From an uncultured Eubacteriales bacterium (GTDB lineage: Bacteria > Bacillota > Clostridia > Christensenellales > UBA1242), in contig URXM01000008.1 of NCBI GenBank assembly GCA_900551855.1, positions 1 to 30,080 on the forward strand: a DNA stretch of 30,080 bases, written 5' to 3'. The notes below the pieces were generated by a model. It did not search any database, was not told where the DNA came from, and saw only the letters and a list, made by a program, of their open reading frames with translations. This document shows positions 30,076-30,080 of the stretch, one piece after another. The stretch's first letter is position 1. The number at the start of each line of letters is the position of its first letter. Both the position numbers and the translations under genes were made by a program.

Positions 30076-30080
30076 GAGAA

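Noticed and set aside
1..30080. CRISPR array, prophage, insertion sequence or toxin-antitoxin pair
   Set aside because: No regularly spaced repeats, transposase, integrase, phage structural genes or recognisable toxin were seen.

Overview
The window is AT-rich DNA from a low-GC, endospore-forming bacterium of the Clostridia type (Bacillota). The evidence is a complete spoIIAA-spoIIAB-sigF operon, a gerA/gerB/gerC-type germinant receptor operon, strong purine-rich Shine-Dalgarno sites, sigma-A promoters and many U-tailed intrinsic terminators. All protein genes use ordinary codons. I cannot place it more precisely; an uncultured gut Clostridia lineage is a guess.

Layout. 1-3940: a helical protein of unknown function on the minus strand, a membrane protein with a degenerate class III cyclase domain, a zinc-ribbon/TM2 protein and mnmA. 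4027-4150: a lone tRNA-Ser. 4228-5943: a small unknown protein convergent with a nucleoside hydrolase/hypoxanthine-DNA glycosylase pair. 6111-9316: a membrane protein and leuS. 9328-11517: two unrecognised membrane-anchored proteins on opposite strands. 11579-15322: the germination receptor operon. 15381-18737: ftsH with a structured leader and an unknown membrane partner. 18771-20002: the rplJ-rplL operon behind an L10 leader with an attenuator. 20015-22422: a nucleoside hydrolase/M16 peptidase operon on the minus strand. 22449-22517: a compact palindromic element. 22639-24130: the spoIIA operon. 24297-25071: a metallophosphoesterase gene broken by two poly-A frameshifts. 25161-25903: a six-tRNA operon (Pro, Met/Ile, Asp, Phe, Thr, Tyr in transcription order) on the minus strand. 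26140-27501: a tandem fusion of two cytidylate kinases. 27619-29091: a GT87-type membrane glycosyltransferase. 29103-29826: two tandem paralogues of a small unknown family, each behind a copy of the same leader. 29955-30080: phased A-tracts, a strong promoter and a hairpin leader that look like the start of an rRNA operon cut off by the window edge.

Most of the content is core housekeeping (translation, tRNA modification, proteolysis, nucleotide metabolism, sporulation). I see no prophage, insertion sequence, CRISPR array or recognisable defence system. The most interesting points are: three genes whose sigma-A -10 box ends six bases before the ATG (likely leaderless mRNAs); the double cytidylate kinase; the duplicated small-protein family with duplicated leaders; a GerC-like protein with no cysteine at all; a nucleoside hydrolase that has lost its catalytic histidine and abuts a hypoxanthine-DNA glycosylase; and the 69-bp palindromic element upstream of spoIIA.
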